DNA of 64,000 nt from Fusobacterium mortiferum ATCC 9817 (GTDB taxonomy: Bacteria; Fusobacteriota; Fusobacteriia; Fusobacteriales; Fusobacteriaceae), in NCBI RefSeq assembly GCF_000158195.2, contig NZ_GL987988.1, forward strand, positions 641,747 through 705,746, read 5' to 3'. Every line of letters begins with the position of its first letter. Position 1 is the stretch's first letter. Below, piece by piece: positions 34,893 to 43,439 of the stretch. The translations under genes were made by a program, and so were the position numbers. The notes beneath the pieces are model-generated. The model saw only the letters and a program-made list of their open reading frames with translations. It had not been told where the DNA came from and made no database searches.

Positions 34893-35170
34893 TGTACTAC
34901 ACCCAAAATCTTAGACATCTAAGATGGAGGGTGTAGTTTTTTTATGGCTAAATTAGCAAAAGAACAAAAAATTGAAATTTATGAGAAAAGGTTAAATGTG
35001 TAAACTAGAAAATCATCAACTAATGAAGAAAAAATTAAAGGATTATAAAAAGGAATTGTGTATTTGAAGGCCGAAAAGGATAAAAATAAAATTAAAAGGA
35101 TTAACACCTGCAGAATATAGGAGTCAATTCTTATTAATCAATAATTAAATAATGGTGTCTAAGAAAGAGA
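34893..35170 (+). mobile_element. Decayed IS150-type (IS3 family) insertion sequence
   Basis: The left end begins TGTACTACACCCA, close to the IS150 terminal sequence, and continues with a hairpin. MAKLAKEQKIEIYEKR, the start of an OrfA transposase, begins at 34944 and stops at 35003. A short piece resembling the end of OrfA or start of OrfB (LKAEKDKNKIK) follows. The last codons of OrfB (GLTPAEYRSQFLLINN, 35098-35148) are then found in another frame. TGTCTAAGA near 35156-35164 is the inverse of TCTTAGACA in the left end, marking the damaged right end. Over a kilobase of the middle is missing. Confidence 0.8.
34897..34943 (+). terminator. Terminator-like hairpin within the IS left end, after porB
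   Basis: CTACACCC (34897-34904) pairs with GGGTGTAG (34929-34936), and inside it ATCTTAG pairs with CTAAGAT. Seven T follow. It is positioned to end the por operon transcript. Confidence 0.85.
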
Positions 35171-35256
35171 AATATTACAGTTTTTAAAATTGTAGAAAAA
35201 TTTGTAAATTTTTCTTGAGAAGAAGATATTAATTTAGAAAAAATTGTTGAGAAGAA

Positions 35257-35285
35257 AAAAGAGAGGCTTATAACCTCTCTTTGAA
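35257..35285. terminator. Terminator after rubrerythrin
   Basis: AAAGAGAGG and CCTCTCTTT pair around CTTATAA, with an A run on one side and T-rich sequence on the other, so it can act on both strands. It lies 13 bp downstream of the rubrerythrin stop. Confidence 0.85.
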
Positions 35286-35297
35286 ATTTTTAATTTA

Positions 35298-35837
35298 TTA
35301 GTAGTTTTTAGGCTCAATCATAAAGTATCCACCAGGATGCTTACATACAGGACATTCCTTAGGAGCTTTTTTACCATAGTGAATATGTCCACAGTTCATA
35401 CATTCCCAAGCTACTTCTTCTTCTCTTTCAAATACCATATCTTTTTTGATATTTTCAAGTAGTTTTCTATATCTTTCTTCATGTCTTTTTTCTATTTTGG
35501 CCACTCCTTCCATAGTTCTAGCTATGTCAAGGAATCCCTCTTCTCTTGCTTCTTCAGCAAATTTAGCATACATATCAGTCCACTCGTAATTTTCTCCTTG
35601 AGCAGCATCTAAAAGGTTATCTATTGTAGAAGGAACACTTCCTCCCTTTAATAATTTAAACCAAAGTTTAGCATGCTCTTTTTCGTTGTTAGCAGTTTCT
35701 TCAAATATTTTTGCTATTTGCTCATATCCATCTTTTTTAGCTTTAGATGCATAATAAGTGTATTTATTTCTAGCTTCTGACTCACCAGCAAATGCTGTCA
35801 TAAGATTTTTTTCAGTTTTACTTCCTTTTAATTCCAT
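35298..35837 (-). CDS. rbr: Rubrerythrin
   Basis: A 179-residue non-heme iron protein that reduces hydrogen peroxide in anaerobes. The N-terminal ferritin-like domain carries the di-iron glutamates ([28 protein letters not shown] and [18 protein letters not shown]). The C-terminal rubredoxin domain has [12 protein letters not shown] and [11 protein letters not shown] (two CxxC). The ATG at 35837 follows AAGGAGG; a frame to 35861 is not used. An inverted repeat at the promoter suggests peroxide- or redox-responsive control. Confidence 0.96.
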   Translation of the reverse strand: MELKGSKTEKNLMTAFAGESEARNKYTYYASKAKKDGYEQIAKIFEETANNEKEHAKLWFKLLKGGSVPSTIDNLLDAAQGENYEWTDMYAKFAEEAREEGFLDIARTMEGVAKIEKRHEERYRKLLENIKKDMVFEREEEVAWECMNCGHIHYGKKAPKECPVCKHPGGYFMIEPKNY

Positions 35838-35869
35838 AATAACCTCCTTAAACTTATACAATTATTTTG

Positions 35870-35888
35870 AATTGTAATCCTTACAATT
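35870..35888. promoter_or_regulatory. Operator-like palindrome of the rubrerythrin promoter
   Basis: AATTGTAA-TCC-TTACAATT is a perfect eight-bp inverted repeat that starts directly after the -10 box and covers the expected transcription start. A Fur/PerR-type or other redox repressor is a plausible ligand. It is not the Rex consensus. Confidence 0.6.
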
Positions 35889-35917
35889 ATGATATCACTT
35901 TTTTATCTAAAAGTCAA
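35889..35917 (-). promoter_or_regulatory. Promoter of rubrerythrin
   Basis: On the minus strand TTGACT (35912-35917) and TATCAT (35889-35894) are separated by 17 bp. Confidence 0.78.
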
Positions 35918-35961
35918 ATTTTTTTAAAATAAAAAAAGAACACTTATAAAATTAAATATAT

Positions 35962-35997
35962 AATAAAAAAGAGAAAGAGATTTATTTTCTCTTTCCC
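35962..35997 (-). terminator. Terminator overlapping the 3' end of the acyltransferase gene
   Basis: GAAAGAGA and TCTCTTTC pair around AAATAAA, followed leftward by TCTTTTTTATT. The 5' arm is formed by the last codons of the gene, and its stop codon is in the loop. Confidence 0.8.
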
Positions 35998-36872
35998 TTA
36001 TAAAGTTTACTATATAAACTCCATCTATCGTGGAACCACATCCACTGTTCTGGATGTTTTCTGATAACTTCTTCCATATTCTTAATCAATCTTTGAGTAT
36101 TATTTAATACATCCTCTTTAAAATTGCCTGTCTTAACCATTTCAAATTTTTCAACAACAGAAGTACAACTGTTATCAGAATTAAAATAGTTATATCCCCA
36201 GATTAGAGGAATATCAAATTTTAGTGCAAGTGATATAGCACCAGTTGGAGCTTTTGCTTCCATTCCAAAGAAATTGACTAATGCTCCCTTATCTCTATGA
36301 TCACTAAAGAGAGCAAAAATTTCTTTATTATTTAGACGCTTAATTAGTTCTTTGCTTGTAGATTTACTTTTAGGAAATACAGTTAAATTTAAATCATTTT
36401 TTCTACTCTCATTGATAAATTTGTTTAAGTATGGATTTCTTTGCTCTTTAGCTACAGTAACTACATTGTAACCTTCAGCAGCTTTAATAATAGCTTCCAT
36501 ATTTCCCATATGCATAAGTGCAGCTATTACCCCTTTATTTTGATTATAAGCTTCATCTACAACTTCTCTATTTATAACAAAAACTTTTTTTGGATCTTTT
36601 AAATAGGTATTAAACCAAAGAGTACACAAAAAAGCTTTTATCATAATTTTGAAAGACTCTATTGCTATATGCTCAATTTCTTGAGTGTCTTTTTCAGGAA
36701 AAGCCATTTTAAGGTTTGCAAGAGCAATTAATCTTCTTTTTTTTATAAGTTTGTACATAAGTATTCCTAAAAGATCTCCAAACTTAAATCTCATCTTTTC
36801 TGGAAATAAAAGTAATAACTTGTAAAAAAATATAATAATAATAAATTGTATTTTATAAGAAAAATTTTTCAT
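35982..36872 (-). CDS. Lysophospholipid/lipid A acyltransferase (LpxL/HtrB family)
   Basis: A 296-residue inner-membrane acyltransferase. One N-terminal hydrophobic segment is at about residues 8-24. The HxxxxE active-site motif is present as HMGNMEAI, and AKEQRNPYLNKFI, FSDHRDKGALVNFFG and PTGAISLALKFDIP are typical family blocks. Members add a secondary acyl chain to lipid A precursors in the outer-membrane pathway, consistent with a Gram-negative envelope. It is a single gene, transcribed leftward, with its own terminator. Confidence 0.92.
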   Translation of the reverse strand: MKNFSYKIQFIIIIFFYKLLLLFPEKMRFKFGDLLGILMYKLIKKRRLIALANLKMAFPEKDTQEIEHIAIESFKIMIKAFLCTLWFNTYLKDPKKVFVINREVVDEAYNQNKGVIAALMHMGNMEAIIKAAEGYNVVTVAKEQRNPYLNKFINESRKNDLNLTVFPKSKSTSKELIKRLNNKEIFALFSDHRDKGALVNFFGMEAKAPTGAISLALKFDIPLIWGYNYFNSDNSCTSVVEKFEMVKTGNFKEDVLNNTQRLIKNMEEVIRKHPEQWMWFHDRWSLYSKLYKGKRK

Positions 36873-36963
36873 TCTGAACTCCCTAATTAAATTTTAGCAA
36901 TACTATTATAACATAAAATATAAAAAAATAACATATATAATTAAAAAATAGGAGTTTATTAAA

Positions 36964-36992
36964 TTGCTTACTAGCTAACTATGTGGTATAAT
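36964..36992 (+). promoter_or_regulatory. Promoter of the mtnN-folC operon
   Basis: TTGCTT (36964-36969), 17-bp spacer, TATAAT (36987-36992); start near 36999. Confidence 0.72.
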
Positions 36993-37035
36993 TTTTTAGT
37001 AAAGTAAAATTTTATAATAGAGGTGAATTAAATTT

Positions 37036-37731
37036 ATGGTAATAGGAATAATAGGAGCAATGAATGAAGAGATTATAGAATTAAAAGCTATAATGACAGA
37101 GATAGTAGAAGAAAAATTAGGAGGATTACTTTTTTTTAAAGGAAAATTAAAAGATAAAAATGTAGTACTTGTAGAGGGGGGAATAGGAAAAGTAAACGGA
37201 GCTATATGTGCTACACTTATGAAAAATCATTTTAATGTAGATAGACTTTTGTTTACTGGAGTAGCAGGAGGAGTAAATCCAGATATCAATATAGGAGATA
37301 TAGTTATAGGAACAGACTTGGTAGAACATGATTTTGATTGCAGTGCTTTTGGATATGAGTTAGGGAAAATACCAAGAATGGATGAGTATCAGTTTAAAGC
37401 TGATGAAAATTTGAGAAAGATAGCTATGGAAGTAGCTATTGAAGCTTTTGGAAAAGAGAGAGTTTGGGAGGGAAGAATAGTAAGTGGAGATCAGTTTGTA
37501 GCTTCTCCAGAAAAAATAAAATGGTTGAGAGAAACATTCAATGGATATTGTACAGAGATGGAAGGAGCAGCAGTAGCTCATGTATGTCATATATTTGAAT
37601 TACCATTCTTAGTAATAAGAGCTATTTCAGATAAGGCAGATGATGATGCTAAAATGGATTATCCAGAATTTGTAAAATTAGCAGCTAAAAATTCTAAAAC
37701 AATAATAGAGGGAATTTTAGAAAGAATATAG
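37036..37731 (+). CDS. mtnN: 5'-methylthioadenosine/S-adenosylhomocysteine nucleosidase
   Basis: A 231-residue nucleosidase. It begins MVIGIIGAMNEEIIELK with the catalytic acid Glu12 region, and has the purine-binding GVAGGVNPDINIGDIVIG, CTEMEGAAVAHVC (ribose-binding Met-Glu) and AISDKADDDA (catalytic Asp). It cleaves MTA and SAH to adenine plus the thioribose sugar, recycling methylation by-products. An AGAGGTG site precedes the ATG. It is the first gene of a tightly packed rightward operon running through folC and hprK. Confidence 0.96.
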   Translation: MVIGIIGAMNEEIIELKAIMTEIVEEKLGGLLFFKGKLKDKNVVLVEGGIGKVNGAICATLMKNHFNVDRLLFTGVAGGVNPDINIGDIVIGTDLVEHDFDCSAFGYELGKIPRMDEYQFKADENLRKIAMEVAIEAFGKERVWEGRIVSGDQFVASPEKIKWLRETFNGYCTEMEGAAVAHVCHIFELPFLVIRAISDKADDDAKMDYPEFVKLAAKNSKTIIEGILERI

Positions 37732-37739
37732 GTGAGAAG

Positions 37740-38975
37740 ATGGAGATAGAGAAATTATTAGATGAGTTATACTCTTACTCTATGCATGGGATAAAATTAG
37801 GGCTTGAAAATATAAAAACTCTTTGTAGAGAGCTAGGAGAGCCACAAAAAAATTATAAAGTAATTCATATAGCTGGAACAAATGGAAAAGGTTCAACCTC
37901 TACTACAATAGAAACAATATTATTAGAAGCAGGTTATAAGGTAGGAAAATATACTTCTCCACATATTTTAAAATTTAATGAGAGAATAAGAGCTAATGGA
38001 CAGGATATAAGTGATGAGGAGATAGTAAAATATTATCAAATAGTTAAGGAAGTTATAGCTAAAACAGGAATAAGACCTACATTTTTTGAGGTAACAACAG
38101 CTATGATGTTTAAATATTTTTCAGACTTAGGATTGGATTATGTAGTATTGGAAACTGGTATGGGTGGAAGATTTGATGCTACTAACGTATGTGAAGCTGA
38201 GCTTTGTGTAATTACTAATGTTAGTTTAGACCATACAGAGTATTTAGGAGATACTATTTATAAAATAGCTAAGGAAAAAGCTGGAATTATAAAAAATACT
38301 TCAAGAGTAGTAGTAGCAGATAGTAACCCAGAATTTTTAAAAGCTATCTCTGAAGAAAAAGCTGAGATTATAAATGTTTTAGAAAAATATAAAAATACAA
38401 CTATGGAGTTGGATTTTGAAAAATTTATAACTAAGATAGATTTAGGAGCTGAAAAATATAATTTTTCCCTTTTTGGAAACTATCAGTTTAAAAATTTCTT
38501 AACAGCTTATGAAGTAGCTATTCAATTGGGTATAGATAAGGAGATAATAAAAAGAGCTAGTAAGAAGGTTGTATGGCAATGTAGATTTGAAAGATATTGT
38601 CAAAATCCATTAGTAGTATTAGATGGAGCTCATAATGAAGATGGAATGAGAGAGCTTTGCAAAATTATAGAACAAGGGTACAAAAGTGAAGAGGTAGTAA
38701 TCATTACATCTATACTAAAGGATAAAGATGTAAAACATATGTTAGGTTTAATGAGAAAAATAGCAGATAATATTATTTTTACTTCTCTTGAAGAAAATCC
38801 AAGAGGAACTAATGGAGAAAAGATCTTTGAACAATTAGAGGATAAAAAAGGTTGTATAGTAGAAAACAATATGAAGAAAGCTTATGAATTAGCTAAAAGT
38901 TATAATAAAAAAATTATAGTAGTCTGTGGGTCTTTTTATACTTTAAGTAAATTTAAAGAGGAGATAGATGGCTAA
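37740..38975 (+). CDS. folC: Folylpolyglutamate synthase/dihydrofolate synthase
   Basis: A 411-residue Mur-ligase-like ATPase. The P-loop is IAGTNGKGSTSTTIE, the omega loop YTSPHILKFNERIRANG, and VLETGMGGRFDATN and VLDGAHNEDGM are family signatures. It adds glutamate to folates. It starts eight bp after mtnN (AGGTGAGAAG site) and its last codons overlap the ATG of the following small membrane gene by eight bp. Confidence 0.95.
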   Translation: MEIEKLLDELYSYSMHGIKLGLENIKTLCRELGEPQKNYKVIHIAGTNGKGSTSTTIETILLEAGYKVGKYTSPHILKFNERIRANGQDISDEEIVKYYQIVKEVIAKTGIRPTFFEVTTAMMFKYFSDLGLDYVVLETGMGGRFDATNVCEAELCVITNVSLDHTEYLGDTIYKIAKEKAGIIKNTSRVVVADSNPEFLKAISEEKAEIINVLEKYKNTTMELDFEKFITKIDLGAEKYNFSLFGNYQFKNFLTAYEVAIQLGIDKEIIKRASKKVVWQCRFERYCQNPLVVLDGAHNEDGMRELCKIIEQGYKSEEVVIITSILKDKDVKHMLGLMRKIADNIIFTSLEENPRGTNGEKIFEQLEDKKGCIVENNMKKAYELAKSYNKKIIVVCGSFYTLSKFKEEIDG

Positions 38976-39258
38976 AAAAAATAATGGGATAAAATATATA
39001 ATATATTTGATAGCTTTGGGGATATTTGGTTATTATGAATATGGATTATATCAAAAATACTCTCAAGAAAAAAATATTAGGGATAAAATAAGAGAAGAGA
39101 AAACTAATGAGATAAAAAGAGCTTTTCTTTTAAGAAAAGAGGATTTTTATTTAGATAGAGATTACGAAAAAAAATTAGAAAATCTTAAAAAGCAAGAGTT
39201 GTTAGAGGAAAACTCCTTAGAGGAAGGGGGAAATAATGAATACAGTAGCAATAACTAG
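38968..39258 (+). CDS. Small membrane-anchored charged protein of unknown function
   Basis: A 96-residue protein with a short basic N-terminus, one membrane helix at about residues 9-27 (IKYIIYLIALGIFGYYEYG) and then a highly charged Lys/Glu-rich probable coiled coil to the C-terminus (REEKTNEIKRAFLLRKED). The topology resembles FtsL/DivIC-type division proteins, but there is no leucine zipper or family motif to support that, so I assign no function. It overlaps folC by 8 bp and hprK by 23 bp, so all three are likely co-translated. Confidence 0.75.
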   Translation: MAKKNNGIKYIIYLIALGIFGYYEYGLYQKYSQEKNIRDKIREEKTNEIKRAFLLRKEDFYLDRDYEKKLENLKKQELLEENSLEEGGNNEYSSNN

Positions 39259-41194
39259 AGAAAAAGTGACTATTAGGGATTTAAAAGAGCATTTGGATTT
39301 GGATATAATAAATGAAGGAGATTTAGAATTTCAGGTAAAATATCCAAGTATATATCAGATAGGGTATGAGTTAATAGGTTTTTTTGAAGTTGATGAAGAA
39401 TTGAATAATTATATTCATATCTATGGAAGAAAAGAAGCAAGATATCTTTCTAAATTTTCACAAGAAGAGAGAAAAAAAATATTTGATGAGTATTTTAAAT
39501 ATAATTTTCCAGCGTTGATAGCAACAAATGAGAGTATAATTTTTCCAGAGATGATAGAGAGTGCAAAGGAAAATAATAAAACTCTGTTAAAAAGCCATAG
39601 AAGAACGTCTGCAACAATAAGGGAAGCAAAGTTTTTCCTTTCTAAGAGATTAGGAGAGGAACAGATGGTAGATGGTTATATATTCTTAGATGTAATGGGA
39701 ATAGGAGTATTACTAACTGGATATGAAGATGCAAAATTAGGAGTAACTATTGAACTTTTAGAAAGAGGTCATCGTCTAATAACTGATAACCATCTTATGA
39801 TGAAAAGAGTGGCAGAAAATGATTTAGAGGGATATAATAGAGTAGATAAAACTATAATGGATAGTCATTTTTTCTTGGATAACTTAAAAGATGGAAGTAA
39901 GATAGATGTAACTACTCTCTTTGGAATAAAAGCTACAAGAAAAATGAAAAGAATAGATTTTTTAATTGTTCTTGAGGAGTGGAATGAGAAAAAATTCTAT
40001 GACAGATTGGGATTAGATGAGGTATATGAAGAATTTTTAGGTGGGAAAATACCGAAGCTTACTATACCAGTAAGAAGAGGAAGAAATCTAGCAATAATAA
40101 TAGAAACAGCAGCTCTAAATTATAGATTGAAAATGATGGGAGTAAACTCTGCTGAATATTTTATGAGAGAATCTCAAAAGTTAATAAAATCTAATAAGAA
40201 AAAGCAAGGTGATAAATGTATGAACAATGGAAAAGTACTTACAGTAAAACAATTAAAAAATCAATTTAATTTAAAAGTTCTTTTAGGAGAAGAGAATCTT
40301 GATGATACTGTAATAGAAACGACGAGTATACATAGACCTTCCCTTGCTTTAGCTGGATATGTAGAAAATTATAAAGATGCTGCTTACAATGGAGTACAAA
40401 TTTTTTCTAAAGCAGAATTTAAATTTTTAAGTATATTACCAGAAGAGGTAAGAATAAAAAACTTAGAAAATTATCTTCAATTTAAACTGCCAGTATTGGT
40501 TTTAACAGCAGATGTGGAAGTGCCTGAGTATTTTTATAATATGGTAAAAGAAAGAAATATGATATTGTGTAGAAGTTCATATAAAAAAGCATCTCAAATG
40601 ATAGCAAATTTTAATAGTTATTTGGAAACACATTTTACCCCAAATATTTCAGTACATGGAGTATTTTTAGAGTTATATGGTTTTGGAGTATTATTAAGTG
40701 GAAAAAGTGGAGTAGGGAAAAGTGAAACAGCTCTTGAACTAGTTCATAGAGGTCATAGGTTAATAGCAGATGATTTAGTAAAATTTGTAAAAGATACAGG
40801 TGGAGATATAGTTGGAAGTGCTGCAAATCTACCATATTTTATGGAGATAAGAGGATTGGGAATAATAGATATCAAAACTCTATATGGACTTGGTGCTGTA
40901 AGAATAAACAAAAAACTCGATATTGTAATTGAACTAAAAGAACAAGAGAGTGAAAATGATTATTTAACAGCAGTGGATTATCAAAATGGTGTAACAGAAA
41001 TACTAGGAAATAATATTCCTAAGATGACTCTTTATATATCTTCAGGAAGAAATGCTGCAGCTATGGTAGAGATAGCTGTAATGAATCTTATGGCTACTAA
41101 ACTTGGTCATGATCCAGAAAAATTATATAGAGAAGGTTTGAAAAGAATGACAGAGGAAGAGAGAAAAGTTTTAGGAGTGGAGGGTGAAATTTGA
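39236..41194 (+). CDS. hprK: HPr kinase/phosphorylase, tandem fusion with degenerate N-terminal copy
   Basis: A 652-residue protein, twice the family length. Residues about 331-652 are a complete HprK: catalytic His in SVHGVFLE, P-loop GVLLSGKSGVGKSETALEL, RGHRLIADD, and MEIRGLGIIDIKTLYG. Residues 1-325 align along their length with the same fold, but the His position reads VDGYIFL, the P-loop GYEDAKLG (162-169), and DD becomes DN in RGHRLITDNH. The first copy is therefore probably catalytically dead and structural or regulatory. HprK phosphorylates HPr Ser46 and controls sugar uptake and catabolite repression. It overlaps the upstream gene by 23 bp and nrnA by 4 bp. Confidence 0.93.
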   Translation: MNTVAITREKVTIRDLKEHLDLDIINEGDLEFQVKYPSIYQIGYELIGFFEVDEELNNYIHIYGRKEARYLSKFSQEERKKIFDEYFKYNFPALIATNESIIFPEMIESAKENNKTLLKSHRRTSATIREAKFFLSKRLGEEQMVDGYIFLDVMGIGVLLTGYEDAKLGVTIELLERGHRLITDNHLMMKRVAENDLEGYNRVDKTIMDSHFFLDNLKDGSKIDVTTLFGIKATRKMKRIDFLIVLEEWNEKKFYDRLGLDEVYEEFLGGKIPKLTIPVRRGRNLAIIIETAALNYRLKMMGVNSAEYFMRESQKLIKSNKKKQGDKCMNNGKVLTVKQLKNQFNLKVLLGEENLDDTVIETTSIHRPSLALAGYVENYKDAAYNGVQIFSKAEFKFLSILPEEVRIKNLENYLQFKLPVLVLTADVEVPEYFYNMVKERNMILCRSSYKKASQMIANFNSYLETHFTPNISVHGVFLELYGFGVLLSGKSGVGKSETALELVHRGHRLIADDLVKFVKDTGGDIVGSAANLPYFMEIRGLGIIDIKTLYGLGAVRINKKLDIVIELKEQESENDYLTAVDYQNGVTEILGNNIPKMTLYISSGRNAAAMVEIAVMNLMATKLGHDPEKLYREGLKRMTEEERKVLGVEGEI

Positions 41195-42135
41195 ATACAT
41201 TTTTAGAAATAAGAGACAAAATATTTTCAGAGGATAATATTGTAGTAATCTCTCATGTTAATCCAGATGGAGATGCTATTGGTTCAGGATTAGCTTTAAC
41301 TCTAGGACTAAAGAAAATAGGAAAAAATGTAAGATTTATATTACAAGATAAATATCCTGATAGTGTAAAATTTTTAAATGAGATAAATATTGTAGAACAA
41401 TATAACGAAAATAATGAATATAAATTTGATTTGGCTATCTGTGTAGATGGGGCAACTGATGATAGACTTGGAAAAGCTAAAGAGTTGTTAAAAAATAGAT
41501 TTGTAATAAATATAGACCATCATATTAGTAATACATTATATGGGAAATTAAATTATGTAGAAGAGATTTCATCAACAAGTGAGCTAATATATAAATTTTT
41601 AAAATTTTGTGAAATAGATATAGATATAAATATGGCTGAAGCTCTATATACAGGACTTGTAAATGATACTGGAAATTTTTCTCATGACAATGTAACAGAA
41701 AAAACTTTTGAGATGGCAGCAGAGTTAAAAAGAATAGGTGCAAGTAACTCTAAAGTAGTTAGAGAATTTTTCAATACAAAATCTTTACCAGCTATAAAGC
41801 TTTTAGGGATAGCTATGTATGAGATGGAGTATAATGAAAATAAAAAATTAGCTTATTATTTTATGTCTAAAGAGACTCTAGATAAATATAATGGGAGAAA
41901 AGAGGATACTGAAGGAATAGTAGAAAAATTAATCTCCTTCAAAGAGGCTGAGGTTTCACTTTTTTTAAGAGAGGATAAAATTGGAGTAATCAAAGGAAGT
42001 ATGAGAAGTAAACATGATATAGATGTAAATGAGATAGCTTCAATTTTTGGTGGTGGAGGACATCGTAAAGCTGCTGGTTTTACAAGCGAGCTTTCAGCTG
42101 AAGAGATAATTAAAAAAGTACTTGAAAGATTGTAG
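41191..42135 (+). CDS. nrnA: DHH-family phosphoesterase, NrnA-like (oligoRNase / pAp phosphatase)
   Basis: A 314-residue DHH-DHHA1 enzyme: SHVNPDGDAIGSGLAL (first metal motif), CVDGATDDRLG, NIDHHISNTLYG (the DHH motif), NDTGNFSHD and the C-terminal FGGGGHRKAAGF. NrnA degrades short RNA and pAp, and related proteins cleave pApA, the product of c-di-AMP breakdown. The start is TTG, overlapping the hprK stop (TTGA), with GGAGGG upstream. A c-di-AMP riboswitch controls K+ genes elsewhere in the window, so a link is possible but not shown. Confidence 0.93.
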   Translation: MNTFLEIRDKIFSEDNIVVISHVNPDGDAIGSGLALTLGLKKIGKNVRFILQDKYPDSVKFLNEINIVEQYNENNEYKFDLAICVDGATDDRLGKAKELLKNRFVINIDHHISNTLYGKLNYVEEISSTSELIYKFLKFCEIDIDINMAEALYTGLVNDTGNFSHDNVTEKTFEMAAELKRIGASNSKVVREFFNTKSLPAIKLLGIAMYEMEYNENKKLAYYFMSKETLDKYNGRKEDTEGIVEKLISFKEAEVSLFLREDKIGVIKGSMRSKHDIDVNEIASIFGGGGHRKAAGFTSELSAEEIIKKVLERL

Positions 42136-42144
42136 GTGATAAGT

Positions 42145-43053
42145 ATGAAAAAATATATGGGAATTTTTTTAGCTGCTTTATTTTTAGTGAGTTGTAGTAA
42201 CAAAGAGATAAGAAGTACAGTAAAAAAAGAGGATAATATCTCTACTTTAAGAGATTATAATACTTATAAAGAGAATCTTGCTCCTAAAAGAAGAGTAGTT
42301 ATAGGAAAAGTAAAAAATTATACAAGGTTTGGTACTCAAAGAACAGATAGTATAACAAAGGATATATTAATATCAGAATTTGCTAATTCTGGAAGATTTA
42401 ACGTATTAGAGAGAGAGGATTTAGACTCTGTAATGGAAGAGTTAGCTTTCTCTAACTCTTTAGGAGAAAAATCAATTTTAGCAAAACAGAAATTTTTAGA
42501 TACAGATTTTATAGTAGTAGGAAGTGTTACTAAGTATGAACTTAATACTACTGGAAGTAAATCGCTTTTTTCAAAGAGTAAAGAGCAAAGAGCTGAAGCT
42601 GTAATAGAGCTAAAAGTAATAGATGTTTTAAATGGAAAAGTTTGGACAGAAACTGGAGAGGGAAGTGCCAGTGTAAAATTTGGAACAGTATTAGGAGCAG
42701 GAACATATGGTTCTTATGGAAGCCTTGAACAAGAAGCTTTTAGAGCTGCTGTAATACAAGGAGTAGAAAAAATAGTAAAGAAAATAGATAGTATGCCTTG
42801 GACAGCTGCTGTAGTAAAAAAAGATGGAAAAAGAATAATAATTAATTCTGGCTCTGATAATAATCTAAAAATAGGAACTCAAATGAATGTTTATAAGCAA
42901 GGAAAAGCAATAGAATATAGAGGGGAAATATTAGGTTATGAAGAAAATCTAGTAGGAACTGCAATAGTAGATTCTTATATAGGAAATGAAGCTGCTTCTT
43001 TAATATATAATGGTGTAGACTTTTCAGTTCCAGCTGTGGTAAAATTAAAATAA
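42145..43053 (+). CDS. CsgG-family-like outer-membrane lipoprotein
   Basis: A 302-residue protein with a signal peptide and lipobox (FLAALFLVSC, Cys about residue 18). The central part has CsgG/HfaB-like sequence: RVVIGKVKNYTRFG, GRFNVLEREDLDSVM and DFIVVGSVTKYELN. The family contains curli-type secretion pores and poorly characterised lipoproteins, and no curli subunit gene is nearby. The GTG at 42136 is in frame, but the ATG at 42145 fits the AGGTG site better. It is followed after 13 bp by sepF. Confidence 0.85.
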   Translation: MKKYMGIFLAALFLVSCSNKEIRSTVKKEDNISTLRDYNTYKENLAPKRRVVIGKVKNYTRFGTQRTDSITKDILISEFANSGRFNVLEREDLDSVMEELAFSNSLGEKSILAKQKFLDTDFIVVGSVTKYELNTTGSKSLFSKSKEQRAEAVIELKVIDVLNGKVWTETGEGSASVKFGTVLGAGTYGSYGSLEQEAFRAAVIQGVEKIVKKIDSMPWTAAVVKKDGKRIIINSGSDNNLKIGTQMNVYKQGKAIEYRGEILGYEENLVGTAIVDSYIGNEAASLIYNGVDFSVPAVVKLK

Positions 43054-43066
43054 AAAGGAGAGTATT

Positions 43067-43372
43067 ATGGAAAAGGATTTTGATATTGTATTTGTAAAGC
43101 CTAAAAAATATGAAGATTGTAAAAAGTGTGTAGAGTATATAAAAAAAGATAAGATAGTTCATATAAATTTAATGGACTTAGATGCTAAAGAGTCTCAAAG
43201 AATATTAGATTATATCTCTGGAGCTGTATATATCAAAGAGGGAGAGATAGTAAATCCTGGAGAGAATATATTCTGTACTATACCTAAAAATAAAAATCAC
43301 ATACTTGATTATAAAGTAAGAAGTGAAAGTTATGATGAAGAGGAAGAGATAGTACCTATATATAGAAAATAG
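43067..43372 (+). CDS. sepF: SepF-like cell division protein
   Basis: A 101-residue protein that corresponds to the SepF core domain: DIVFVKPKKYEDCKKCVEYI, VHINLMDLDAKESQRILDYI, SGAVYIKEGEIV and NPGENIFCTIPKN. SepF links FtsZ to the membrane in Firmicutes, Actinobacteria, Cyanobacteria and Archaea. The amphipathic N-terminal membrane helix of most SepF proteins is missing here: the protein starts directly with the core domain. AAAGGAG precedes the ATG. A terminator follows. Confidence 0.85.
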   Translation: MEKDFDIVFVKPKKYEDCKKCVEYIKKDKIVHINLMDLDAKESQRILDYISGAVYIKEGEIVNPGENIFCTIPKNKNHILDYKVRSESYDEEEEIVPIYRK

Positions 43373-43378
43373 AAAAAA

Positions 43379-43413
43379 TTAAAGAGTTGTTATATAGCAA
43401 CTCTTACTTTTTT
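43379..43413 (+). terminator. Terminator after sepF
   Basis: AAGAGTTG and CAACTCTT pair around TTATATAG, followed by ACTTTTTT. Confidence 0.85.
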
Positions 43414-43439
43414 GAAAAATAAAAACTGTTGGAGGATAG

